Source of the DNA: Zavarzinia sp.
GTDB taxonomy: Bacteria > Pseudomonadota > Alphaproteobacteria > Zavarziniales > Zavarziniaceae
DNA: 9,526 nt
NCBI GenBank assembly: GCA_028694545.1
Contig: JAQVKV010000042.1
Span: 1-9,526 of the forward strand
Reading direction: 5' to 3'
The position numbers and the translations under genes are program-made. This document shows, piece by piece, positions 1 to 6,984 of the stretch. The number at the start of each line of letters is the position of its first letter. The stretch's first letter is position 1. The notes below the pieces were generated by a model, which worked only from the letters and a program-made list of their open reading frames with translations, did not search any database and had not been told where the DNA came from.

Positions 1-189
1 GAACAGGTTCCAAAGGCCGGCGGCCTTCGCCTTCTGCTTCAGTTCCTCGACGATCCGGGTCGGCTGCCAGCGGTCGCCCTCCGAGACTTCCTGCTCGAAG
101 CGGTGCTCGTTCGGGTAGACGTGCTCGTCCATGAAGGCGGTGACCCGCTCGATCAGGGCCTTCACCTTGTCGGAATATTCGAAGTCCAT
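1..189 (-). CDS. Acyl-CoA dehydrogenase, N-terminal fragment (runs off left edge)
   Basis: Only the first 63 residues are in the window; the gene continues past base 1. The start [16 protein letters not shown], followed by [10 protein letters not shown] and ending in [10 protein letters not shown], matches the N-terminal helical domain of acyl-CoA dehydrogenases. In my reading it is closest to the ACAD10/ACAD11-like clade, in which this opening is typical. The family uses FAD to introduce the alpha-beta double bond into acyl-CoA thioesters and passes electrons to electron-transfer flavoprotein. The catalytic base and the FAD-binding parts lie outside the window and cannot be checked. The ATG is supported by a GAAAGG ribosome-binding site (198-203 on this strand) 8 nt upstream. 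The start lies 19 nt after the SDR stop on the same strand, so the two are probably co-transcribed. The family call is firm; the subclade and substrate are inference. Confidence 0.88.
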   Translation of the reverse strand, partial: MDFEYSDKVKALIERVTAFMDEHVYPNEHRFEQEVSEGDRWQPTRIVEELKQKAKAAGLWNLF

Positions 190-197
190 CGTTCAGA

Positions 198-203
198 CCT
201 TTC
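198..203 (-). promoter_or_regulatory. Ribosome-binding site of the acyl-CoA dehydrogenase
   Basis: Read on the minus strand, GAAAGG lies 8 nt before the ATG at 189, inside the 19-nt gap after the SDR stop codon. It supports this start and independent translation initiation within a two-gene operon. Confidence 0.6.
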
Positions 204-208
204 GCGTG

Positions 209-1051
209 TCAGTTGGGCGTCACGCGCAGCGTGTTGGTGGGCGAGCGTTCCTCCAGGATGTCCTGCATCCGGATCTCGATCGCCTTTTTGATGGTCGGGT
301 GGGTGATGATGTAGAAGCGGCCCTCGCGCACCGCCTCCAGGGTGATGCGGGCGATGTCGGCGGCGGTCAGCTTGCCGGCCGCGATCGCCTTGCGCATCAG
401 CTCGGCATAAATCTCCCCTTCCGGATTGGCGTCCGCCAGTTCCGCCGGGCGGTTGCGCTCCGAATGGCCGATGCCGGTCGGCACGAAGGCAGGGCACAGC
501 ACCGAAACTCCGACCGGCAGCTTGCCCAGCGTCAGTTCATGGTGCAGGCATTCGGACAGGGTGACGACGCCATGCTTCGAGACGCAATAGACGCTCGATC
601 CCGGCGGCGAGACGAGACCGGCGGCGGACGCCGTATTGACCACATGAGCGGGCTGGCCCTGCGCCAGCATGCGCGGCACGAAGCTGCGAATGCCATGGAC
701 GACCCCCATCAGGTTGACGTCCAGCACCCATTTCCAGTCGTCGAGCGTGGTGGTCCAGGTCGGCCCCGAGACCGCGACACCCGCATTGTTGAAGAGAAGA
801 TGGGCAGCGCCGAAGCGGCCATAGGTCGCTTCCGCCAGGGCCTCGACGTCGTTCGGCTTCGAGACGTCGCAACGCTGCTCCAGAACTTCGGTGCCGGCGG
901 GCAGCAGGGCGACCGTCGCCCCGATGCCCGCCGCGTCCCTGTCGGCGAGGACGAGCTTCATGCCCGCCGCCGCGCATTGGATCGCCAGTTCGCGGCCAAA
1001 GCCGCTGGCCGCGCCGGTGATCACCGCGACCTTGCCGTCCAGTTCCCGCAC
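209..1051 (-). CDS. Short-chain dehydrogenase/reductase (SDR), classical type
   Basis: This is a 280-residue NAD(P)-dependent oxidoreductase of the classical SDR family. Visible motifs are the cofactor-binding TGAASGFG at residues 12-19, NNAG at 88-91, and the catalytic tetrad N113, S142, Y155 and K159 (YxxxK intact). An aspartate (D37) after the second strand suggests preference for NAD(H), which is inference. The substrate is unknown. The C-terminus (residues 240-280) has a motif-poor tail containing HPTIKKAIE, seen in many acyl or alcohol SDRs. I chose the GTG at 1051 because a GGGGAG ribosome-binding site lies 9 nt upstream and the protein then opens VRELDGKVAVITG, the usual SDR opening. 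An in-frame ATG at 1129 would add 26 residues rich in Arg/Lys/Thr that do not resemble the family. It is followed by an acyl-CoA dehydrogenase, so a role in acyl-CoA or hydroxy-acid catabolism is plausible. Confidence 0.9.
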   Translation of the reverse strand: MRELDGKVAVITGAASGFGRELAIQCAAAGMKLVLADRDAAGIGATVALLPAGTEVLEQRCDVSKPNDVEALAEATYGRFGAAHLLFNNAGVAVSGPTWTTTLDDWKWVLDVNLMGVVHGIRSFVPRMLAQGQPAHVVNTASAAGLVSPPGSSVYCVSKHGVVTLSECLHHELTLGKLPVGVSVLCPAFVPTGIGHSERNRPAELADANPEGEIYAELMRKAIAAGKLTAADIARITLEAVREGRFYIITHPTIKKAIEIRMQDILEERSPTNTLRVTPN

Positions 1052-1060
1052 CTTGGAAAA

Positions 1061-1066
1061 CTCCCC
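1061..1066 (-). promoter_or_regulatory. Ribosome-binding site that decides the SDR start
   Basis: On the minus strand GGGGAG lies 9 nt before the GTG at 1051. No comparable site precedes the upstream in-frame ATG at 1129, so the shorter 280-residue protein is preferred. Confidence 0.55.
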
Positions 1067-1195
1067 GCTTGCGATTTTTCTTTTGTTTCTTGGTCGTGTT
1101 CTTGTCCTTGGCCCGGTGGTCAGCGCCACCGGTTGCCCAGAGATTAGCCGGACGACATCCTGCGTCTAATGAATGTTTTTGAGCAGGATATATAA

Positions 1196-1211
1196 ATTTC
1201 ATGCATGAAAT
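1196..1211. promoter_or_regulatory. Perfect 16-bp AT-rich palindrome, probable operator upstream of the SDR operon
   Basis: ATTTCATGCATGAAAT reads the same on both strands and sits in the 184-nt gap between the TetR stop and the SDR start, beside an AT-rich stretch (TATATA at about 1188-1195) in otherwise GC-rich DNA. An operator for the SDR/acyl-CoA dehydrogenase promoter is the simplest reading, regulator unknown. As RNA it could fold into a weak 6-bp AT stem followed by TTTATATAT on the minus strand, so a poor terminator for the TetR gene cannot be excluded. Confidence 0.5.
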
Positions 1212-1235
1212 GGGCTGGCGCCCCCTGATACCGCC

Positions 1236-1859
1236 TCAGCCCGCGGAGGAATCCTGGTCCGGGCTCCCCTCGCCGGTCAGGACGGCGAACGCCCGCTCCA
1301 TCAGGGGGACGCAGTTCTCGGCCCCTTCTCCCGAAAGCACCTCCACCCCAAGGACATGGCGGAAGATGGCGATCCCGCAGAGAGAGGCGGCGAGCAACGT
1401 CGCCCGCTCCGTGGCGTCAACCTCGAAACGGCCAGCCAAGGGATCGATGAAACCGCGCCGGATGAAATCCCGCAGCAAGGGCCTCGCCTGCGGACTGGAG
1501 AGAGACCGCACCAGCACGGACAGCGAGCGCAGCGAAACCTCCTCGTCCTCCTCATCCACCCTTTCAACCAGCCGCCGCGCCAGAGACGCGGCGAGTGCGC
1601 CCTGCTCCACCGCCAACACGTCGCTCGCCTGGGAGGCGGCCTCGTTGACCGCGACGAACAACTGCTCCTTCGAGCCGAAGCTGCGATGCACCAGCGCGAC
1701 ATCGACCCCGACATCCGCCGCGATCTGGCGAAGCGACGTCTCCTCATAGGACTGGGCGGCGAAGCGGCGGAGAGCCGCCTGCAAAATGAGTTCCCGCGTC
1801 TCGGCCGCCGAGCGGCGCGTGGTCACTGCGCCGCTCGGCGCGATCTTGGGACTTGCCAT
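1236..1859 (-). CDS. TetR/AcrR-family transcriptional repressor
   Basis: A 207-residue regulator of typical TetR length. After a short basic N-terminal tail, residues 18-64 form the three-helix DNA-binding domain: TRELILQAALRRFA, then the helix-turn-helix TSLRQIAADVGVDVALVHRSFGSKEQLF (about 41-68). LVHRxFGSKE replaces the more common YYHFxSKE, a variant I associate with the TetR_C_16-like subgroup. The C-terminal all-helical region (70-200) would form the dimer and ligand pocket; its ligand cannot be read from sequence. The gene is divergent from the exporter operon, with 84 nt between the two starts and a perfect 20-bp palindrome in that gap. Repression of itself and of the exporter, relieved by a transported compound, is therefore the likely job by family analogy. 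The ATG at 1859 has AGGAG about 12 nt upstream, a somewhat long spacing. Confidence 0.93.
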   Translation of the reverse strand: MASPKIAPSGAVTTRRSAAETRELILQAALRRFAAQSYEETSLRQIAADVGVDVALVHRSFGSKEQLFVAVNEAASQASDVLAVEQGALAASLARRLVERVDEEDEEVSLRSLSVLVRSLSSPQARPLLRDFIRRGFIDPLAGRFEVDATERATLLAASLCGIAIFRHVLGVEVLSGEGAENCVPLMERAFAVLTGEGSPDQDSSAG

Positions 1860-1887
1860 CTGGTCACGCTGCTCCTAGCCTTCAGAC

Positions 1888-1907
1888 AAGTCAACACGTG
1901 TTGACTT
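1888..1907. promoter_or_regulatory. Perfect 20-bp palindromic operator between TetR gene and exporter operon
   Basis: AAGTCAACACGTGTTGACTT is its own reverse complement with no mismatch. It lies in the 84-nt gap between the divergent starts at 1859 and 1944, 28 nt from the first and 36 nt from the second. Each arm contains TTGACT, a close match to the -35 hexamer TTGACA, one on each strand, so a bound repressor dimer would cover both -35 elements. I could not identify a convincing -10 at the ideal 17-nt spacing on either strand. That the neighbouring TetR protein binds here is inferred from position, symmetry and size, which are typical of TetR operators. Confidence 0.75.
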
Positions 1908-1943
1908 TTCACGACGCCCCTTGCGCGGTTTAGAGATTTGGCA

Positions 1944-3017
1944 ATGAAGACGTCGCGGCGGAAAACATGGCTGGTCGTCCTGGCGCTGGTTGCGCTGGCC
2001 AGCGCCGGCTATTGGGCATGGCGTCAGTCCACCGCCGGTGAACTGCCGCCGGGGATCGCCGCCGGCAACGGTCGCCTCGAGGCGACGGAAATCGATATCG
2101 CCACCAAGACCGCCGGTCGCCTTGCCGAGATCCTGGTGAACGAAGGGGATTTCGTCACGGCGGGGCAGGTCATCGCCCGCATGGACACACGCCAGCTCGA
2201 AGCTCAGATCCGCGAGGCCGAAGCCCAGTTGCGCCGGGCCGCCATCGGCGTCGAGACCGCCCGCAGCCAGGTCACCCAGCGCGAGGCGGAACAGGATGCC
2301 GCGAAAGCCGTGGTCGCCCAGCGCGAGGCCGAAGGGGCGGCGGCGGACAAGAAGCTCGCCCGCTCGGAAAGCCTCGCCGGACGCGGCAATGTCTCGGCCC
2401 AGACCCTGGACGACGATCGGGCCGCCGCCGAATCCGCCAAGGCGGCGGTCGCCGCCGCCCGGGCCCAACTCGCCGCCGCGGCCGCCGCGATCGGCGCGGC
2501 GAAATCCGCCGTCATCGGCGCGGAGGCCGACGTTGAAGCCGCGCGCGCCACGATCGAGCGCCTCAACGCCGATCTCGCCGACAGCGCCCTGCAGGCCCCG
2601 CGCGATGGCCGCATCCAGTACAAGGTGGCCCAACCGGGCGAAGTGCTGGCCGCGGGAGGCAGGGTCGCCAACATGGTCGATCTCGGCGACGTCTACATGA
2701 CCTTCTTCCTGCCGACCGAGCAGGCTGGCCGGGTCGCGCTGGGCACCGAGGTCCGCCTGATGCTGGATGCCGCCCCCGGGGTGGTCGTGCCGGCCCGGAT
2801 CTCCTTCGTCGCCGATGTCGCCCAGTTCACGCCGAAGACCGTGGAGACGGAAGAAGAGCGGCTGAAGCTGATGTTTCGCATCCGCGCCCGGATCGCCCCC
2901 GAACTGCTGATCAAATATCTGCGTCAGGTGAAGACCGGCCTGCCGGGCATGGCCTATGTCCGGCTGGCGGAAGGGGCGAAATGGCCCGACGTGGTGAGCG
3001 GCGCGCCGGTCGAATGA
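1944..3017 (+). CDS. HlyD-family periplasmic adaptor (membrane fusion) protein, YhiI/YbhG-like
   Basis: A 357-residue membrane fusion protein that would link an inner-membrane ABC exporter to the periplasm or an outer-membrane channel. Residues 1-8 are basic and 9-27 form one hydrophobic signal anchor. Residues 41-80 ([20 protein letters not shown], then [17 protein letters not shown]) are the first half of the biotinyl-lipoyl-like domain. Residues 82-215 are a long Ala/Glu/Arg/Gln-rich coiled-coil hairpin. The second lipoyl half follows at about 216-240 ([20 protein letters not shown]), then the beta-barrel region to about 340. This length and order match E. coli YhiI and YbhG. I take the ATG at 1944; a TTG two codons earlier is possible, and the upstream AGAG is a weak ribosome-binding site. 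Its last codons overlap the ABC gene by 4 nt, so the two are translationally coupled. It is probably controlled from the palindrome at 1888-1907. Confidence 0.92.
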   Translation: MKTSRRKTWLVVLALVALASAGYWAWRQSTAGELPPGIAAGNGRLEATEIDIATKTAGRLAEILVNEGDFVTAGQVIARMDTRQLEAQIREAEAQLRRAAIGVETARSQVTQREAEQDAAKAVVAQREAEGAAADKKLARSESLAGRGNVSAQTLDDDRAAAESAKAAVAAARAQLAAAAAAIGAAKSAVIGAEADVEAARATIERLNADLADSALQAPRDGRIQYKVAQPGEVLAAGGRVANMVDLGDVYMTFFLPTEQAGRVALGTEVRLMLDAAPGVVVPARISFVADVAQFTPKTVETEEERLKLMFRIRARIAPELLIKYLRQVKTGLPGMAYVRLAEGAKWPDVVSGAPVE

Positions 3018-5803
3018 CCATGGACACCCCCGCCCCGACAACCACGGATCGGGATGCCGTCGTCCGGCTGGGCGCCGTCAGCCTGTCCTATGGCCGGACA
3101 CGGGCGCTGGAAAATGTAACCTTATCGATCCCGAAAGGCCGCAGCATCGGCCTGATCGGACCGGATGGCGTCGGCAAGTCCAGCCTGCTGTCGCTGGTCG
3201 CGGGGGCGAGGGCCTTGCAGTCGGGGCAGGTCTTCGTGCTTGGCGGCGATATGGCGTCGCGCCGGCACCGCCAGGCGGTCTGCCCGCGCATCGCCTTCAT
3301 GCCCCAGGGGCTGGGCAAGAATCTCTACCCCACCCTTTCGGTGCGGGAAAACGTGGATTTCTTCGGCCGCCTGTTCGGCCACGACCGGCACGAGCGCGAG
3401 GCCCGCATCCGCCATCTGCTGGAGAGCACGGGCCTTGCCCCCTTCGCGGCGCGTCCGGCGGGCAAGCTGTCGGGCGGGATGAAGCAGAAGCTGGGGCTGT
3501 GCTGCGCCCTGATCCACGACCCCGACCTGCTGATCCTGGACGAGCCGACCACTGGCGTCGATCCCCTGTCCCGGCGCCAGTTCTGGGACCTGATCGACAG
3601 TATCCGCGCCAACCGCCCGGGCATGAGCGTGATCGTCGCCACGGCCTATATGGAGGAGGCCGCGCGCTTCGACTGGCTGGTCGCCATGCACGGTGGCCGC
3701 GTGCTCGCCACCGGCACGCCCGCCGAGATGCTGCGCGAGACCGGCGCCGCCGACCTCGACGCCGCCTTCATCGCCCTCCTGCCCGAAGAGATCCGCCGGC
3801 GCCACGCGCCGGTGACCATCCCGCCCCGGCCGGACAGCGACGGCGACTGGGCGATCGAGGCGGACGGGCTGACCATGCGCTTTGGTGATTTCACCGCGGT
3901 CGATCATGTCTCCTTCCGGATCCCGCGCGGGGAAATCTTCGGCTTTCTCGGCTCCAACGGCTGCGGCAAAACCACCACCATGAAGATGCTGACCGGCCTG
4001 CTCGAGGCGAGCGAGGGCAGGGCCAGACTCTTCGGCCATGCGGTCAATGCCGGCGACCTGCGGACACGGCGCCGGGTCGGTTACATGTCCCAGGCCTTCT
4101 CGCTCTATGGCGAACTGACCGTGCACCAGAATCTGGTACTGCACGCAAGGCTCTTCGCCCTGCCCGAGGCGCAAATCCCCGGCCGCGTCGCCGAGATGGC
4201 GGACCGTTTCGACCTCGCGGAAGTCATGAGCATGCTGCCGGACGAATTGCCCCTCGGCATCCGGCAGCGCCTCTCGCTGGCCGTCGCCATGATCCATGCC
4301 CCCGAAATGCTGATCCTGGACGAGCCGACCTCGGGGGTCGACCCGATCGCCCGGGACCAGCTGTGGCGTATCCTCATCAGCCTGTCCCGGCAAGACCGGG
4401 TAACCATCTTCGTTTCCACCCATTTCATGAACGAGGCGGAACGCTGCGACCGTATCTCGCTCATGCATGCGGGCAAGGTCCTCGTCAGCGACACCCCCGA
4501 GGCCATCACCCGTTCCCGAAAGGCTGCCACGCTCGAAGAGGCTTTCATCGCCTATCTCGAGGACGCCGCGACCAAGGCTCCCCCCCACACGCCGGTCGCG
4601 ACAGTGGCAGCCCGGCCGGTGCCGGATCCCCCCCCGGCACCGGCCCCCATTCCGGAGCAAGCAAGGCATCGCCCCACCTTCTCCTTCCGCCGGCTCTACA
4701 GTTTCACCCGGCGCGAATCCCTAGAGCTGCAGCGCGACCCGATCCGGGCAACGCTCGCCCTGCTCGGCAGCGTCATCCTGATGTTCATCATGGGTTACGG
4801 CATCTCCATGGATGTCGAGGAACTGCCCTTCGCCGTGCTCGACCTCGACCAGACGACGCTGAGCCGCGACTACATCCAGGAACTCTCGGGCTCGCGCTAT
4901 TTCATCGAACACGCGCCGATCGCCAGCCACAAGGAGATGGACGCCCGCATGACGTCCGGCGAACTCTCCATGGCGGTCGAGATCCCGCCCGGCTTCGCCC
5001 GCGATGTCGCCCACGGCCGGCAGGTCACCCTCGGGGTCTGGTTCGATGGCGCCATGCCGTCCCGGGCTGAGACCGTGCAGGGTTACATCCAGGGCATGCA
5101 CGCGCAGTGGCTGACCCAGAAGGCGCGCCTGCTCTACGGCGACGCCGCGACCGCCGGCCTCTTCAACATCGAGACGCGCTACCGCTACAACCCCAATGTG
5201 GAAAGCCTGGTCGCCATGGTGCCGGCGGTGATCCCCATCCTGCTGATGATGATCCCCGCCATGCTGACCGCGCTGTCGGTGGTGCGCGAAAAGGAACTCG
5301 GCTCCATCATCAATTTCTATGTCACGCCAACGACGCGGCTCGAATTCCTGATCGGGAAGCAGATCCCCTATGTGGCGCTTGCCATGCTGAACTGGCTGCT
5401 GCTCACCATCCTGGCGGTCACGGTCTTCGGCGTGCCGTTCACCGGCAGCCTGGCGGCCTTCGCGCTCGGCGCCCTTCTGTATGTCGTCTCGGCCACTGGC
5501 CTTGGCCTGCTCATCTCCACCTTCATGAAGAGCCAGGTCGCCGCCGTCTTCGGCACCGCGGTGCTGACCCTGCTGCCGGCGGTCCAGTTCTCGGGCCTGA
5601 TCAATCCGATTTCCTCGATGGAAGGGGCGGGCGCCTTCATCGGCCGCATCTATCCGACCACCTATTTCATCACAATCTCGCGCGGGACCTTCTCGAAGGC
5701 GCTCGAGTTCGCCGATCTCTGGCAGGCCCTGCTGCCCCTGCTGATCATCGCGCCGGTCCTGATCGGGCTTTGCGCCTCGGCCCTGAAGAAACAGGCGGGC
5801 TGA
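3014..5803 (+). CDS. rbbA: ABC-ABC-permease fusion protein, RbbA/YhiH type exporter subunit
   Basis: A 929-residue fusion, close in length to E. coli RbbA (about 911). Nucleotide-binding domain 1 (about 15-255) has Walker A GPDGVGKS (49-56), Q98, signature LSGGM (152-156) and Walker B LLILDE (172-177), but Tyr212 stands where the H-loop histidine is expected. Domain 2 (about 278-515) has Walker A GSNGCGKT (313-320), Q360, Walker B MLILDE (432-437) and His470, but its signature is LPLGI (412-416). A Pro/Ala-rich linker (about 523-548) joins an ABC-2 permease (about 555-929). The permease has one membrane segment near 578-596, a soluble extracytoplasmic domain to about 728, then roughly five more segments. 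The start at 3014 overlaps the adaptor stop (ATGA); an ATG at 3020 is also possible. E. coli RbbA was reported as a ribosome-associated ATPase, but the adaptor and permease partners here argue for export. The substrate is unknown. Confidence 0.92.
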   Translation: MTMDTPAPTTTDRDAVVRLGAVSLSYGRTRALENVTLSIPKGRSIGLIGPDGVGKSSLLSLVAGARALQSGQVFVLGGDMASRRHRQAVCPRIAFMPQGLGKNLYPTLSVRENVDFFGRLFGHDRHEREARIRHLLESTGLAPFAARPAGKLSGGMKQKLGLCCALIHDPDLLILDEPTTGVDPLSRRQFWDLIDSIRANRPGMSVIVATAYMEEAARFDWLVAMHGGRVLATGTPAEMLRETGAADLDAAFIALLPEEIRRRHAPVTIPPRPDSDGDWAIEADGLTMRFGDFTAVDHVSFRIPRGEIFGFLGSNGCGKTTTMKMLTGLLEASEGRARLFGHAVNAGDLRTRRRVGYMSQAFSLYGELTVHQNLVLHARLFALPEAQIPGRVAEMADRFDLAEVMSMLPDELPLGIRQRLSLAVAMIHAPEMLILDEPTSGVDPIARDQLWRILISLSRQDRVTIFVSTHFMNEAERCDRISLMHAGKVLVSDTPEAITRSRKAATLEEAFIAYLEDAATKAPPHTPVATVAARPVPDPPPAPAPIPEQARHRPTFSFRRLYSFTRRESLELQRDPIRATLALLGSVILMFIMGYGISMDVEELPFAVLDLDQTTLSRDYIQELSGSRYFIEHAPIASHKEMDARMTSGELSMAVEIPPGFARDVAHGRQVTLGVWFDGAMPSRAETVQGYIQGMHAQWLTQKARLLYGDAATAGLFNIETRYRYNPNVESLVAMVPAVIPILLMMIPAMLTALSVVREKELGSIINFYVTPTTRLEFLIGKQIPYVALAMLNWLLLTILAVTVFGVPFTGSLAAFALGALLYVVSATGLGLLISTFMKSQVAAVFGTAVLTLLPAVQFSGLINPISSMEGAGAFIGRIYPTTYFITISRGTFSKALEFADLWQALLPLLIIAPVLIGLCASALKKQAG

Positions 5804-5805
5804 CC

Positions 5806-6918
5806 ATGCGCGGGCTCACCATCCTCCACCTCGGGGTCAAGGAATTGCGCGGACTGTGGCGCGATCCCATGATGCTGGTGCTCGTCCTCTACGCCTTCAC
5901 CTTCGCGGTCTATACGGCGGCAACCGCCATGCCCGAGACCCTGAGCCGAGCCCCCATCGCCATCGTCGACGAAGACCGCTCGCCGCTTTCGACAAGGATC
6001 ATCGGGGCCTTCTACCCGCCCTATTTCACGCCGCCCGTGCTGATCGACCCGCAGGAGATGGATGCCCGCATGGACGCGGGGCTGGATACGTTCGCGCTCG
6101 ACATTCCGCCCGATTTCCAGCGCGACGTGCTGGCCGGTCGCAGCCCGACCATCCAGTTGAACGTGGATGCGACGCGCATGAGCCAGGCCTTCACGGGCAA
6201 TGGCTATATCCAGAGCATCGTATCGAGCGAGGTCTCGGAATTCGCCGAACACTATCGCAGCCTCACCGCGCCGACCGTCGACCTTGCCCTGCGCGCGCGC
6301 TTCAATCCCGGACTGAACCAGTCCTGGTTCGGCGCCATCGTCGAGATCATCGACAACATCACCATGCTGGCGATCGTACTGACCGGCACCGCCCTGATCC
6401 GCGAGCGCGAGCACGGTACGGTCGAGCACCTGTTGGTCATGCCCATCACCCCCTTCGAGATCATGACCGCCAAGGTCTGGTCCATGGCCCTTGTGGTTCT
6501 GGCGGCTTCCGCCTTTTCGCTCGTCGTCGTTGTACAGGGCCTGCTGCAGGTTCCGATACACGGCTCGATCGGGCTGTTTCTCGCCGGTGCCGCGCTGCAT
6601 CTCTTCGCCACCACGGCGCTTGGCATCGTGCTCGCGACGCTGGCGGGCTCCATGCCCCAATTCGCGCTGCTGCTGATGCTCGTCCTGCTGCCCCTGCAGA
6701 TCCTGTCCGGCGGCGTCACCCCCCGGGAGAGCATGCCTGAATTCGTCCAGACCGTGATGCTGGCGGCGCCCAATACCCATTTCGTGCAGATGGCCCAGGC
6801 AATCCTGTTCCGTGGGGCGGGGTTTTCCGTCGTCTGGCCCCAGTTGCTCGCCCTTGTGGGCATCGGCACCCTGTTCTTCGCCTTCGCCCTCGCCCGCTTC
6901 CGGCAAAGCCTGCGATAG
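5806..6918 (+). CDS. ABC-2 type transporter permease, YhhJ/YbhR-like
   Basis: A 370-residue inner-membrane permease, probably the second transmembrane half of the exporter, pairing with the permease part of the preceding fusion. It has one membrane segment near residues 21-40, a soluble extracytoplasmic domain (about 42-170), then about five segments (roughly 176-196, 222-247, 256-282, 285-303 and 345-363). The conserved ABC-2 loop EREHGTVEHLLVMP is at 200-213. Its extracytoplasmic part resembles that of the fusion: both carry QEMDARM- or KEMDARM-like and IPPxFxRDV motifs in the same order. The two permeases are thus paralogues and a heterodimeric channel is likely. The gene starts 2 nt after the stop of the fusion, so coupled translation is expected. 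It is the last gene of the operon, followed by a weak GC hairpin without a T-run. Confidence 0.93.
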   Translation: MRGLTILHLGVKELRGLWRDPMMLVLVLYAFTFAVYTAATAMPETLSRAPIAIVDEDRSPLSTRIIGAFYPPYFTPPVLIDPQEMDARMDAGLDTFALDIPPDFQRDVLAGRSPTIQLNVDATRMSQAFTGNGYIQSIVSSEVSEFAEHYRSLTAPTVDLALRARFNPGLNQSWFGAIVEIIDNITMLAIVLTGTALIREREHGTVEHLLVMPITPFEIMTAKVWSMALVVLAASAFSLVVVVQGLLQVPIHGSIGLFLAGAALHLFATTALGIVLATLAGSMPQFALLLMLVLLPLQILSGGVTPRESMPEFVQTVMLAAPNTHFVQMAQAILFRGAGFSVVWPQLLALVGIGTLFFAFALARFRQSLR

Positions 6919-6919
6919 G

Positions 6920-6933
6920 CCGGGCTTGCCCGG
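6920..6933 (+). terminator. Weak GC hairpin after the exporter operon (doubtful terminator)
   Basis: CCGGGC-TT-GCCCGG starts 2 nt after the permease stop codon. The loop is tight and no T-tract follows, so it is at best a poor intrinsic terminator. Read-through into the LysR gene 66 nt downstream is possible. Confidence 0.25.
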
Positions 6934-6954
6934 TGGACGGGGCGGCCATACCCT

Positions 6955-6969
6955 GCATTCCGTGAATGC
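6955..6969. promoter_or_regulatory. Inverted repeat upstream of the LysR gene, possible autoregulatory site
   Basis: GCATTC-CGT-GAATGC is a perfect odd-length inverted repeat ending 15 nt before the LysR start. LysR regulators commonly bind dyads of odd spacing near their own promoters, so autoregulation is plausible. The strict T-N11-A pattern is not met. The word TGAATGC recurs at 7961-7967 upstream of the phosphopantetheinyl transferase. Confidence 0.35.
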
Positions 6970-6984
6970 GCTTTCGCGGGATAC

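Noticed and set aside
131..1147. A 338-codon plus-strand open frame opposite the SDR and acyl-CoA dehydrogenase genes
   Set aside because: The minus-strand reading has full SDR and dehydrogenase motifs; this frame has none and crosses two real genes.
1875..3041. A 388-codon minus-strand open frame opposite the HlyD gene
   Set aside because: It mirrors the adaptor coding sequence, runs through the palindromic promoter region, and shows only low-complexity Gly/Arg/Asp-rich sequence.
4456..4475. CATGCATG inside the fused ABC gene as another copy of the operator-like word
   Set aside because: It is coding sequence (LMHAGK), lacks the ATTT/AAAT arms, and is explained by the codons used.
6920..6933. 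Hairpin after the permease as a firm intrinsic terminator
   Set aside because: It has a 6-bp stem with a 2-nt loop and no following T-run; listed only as a doubtful terminator.
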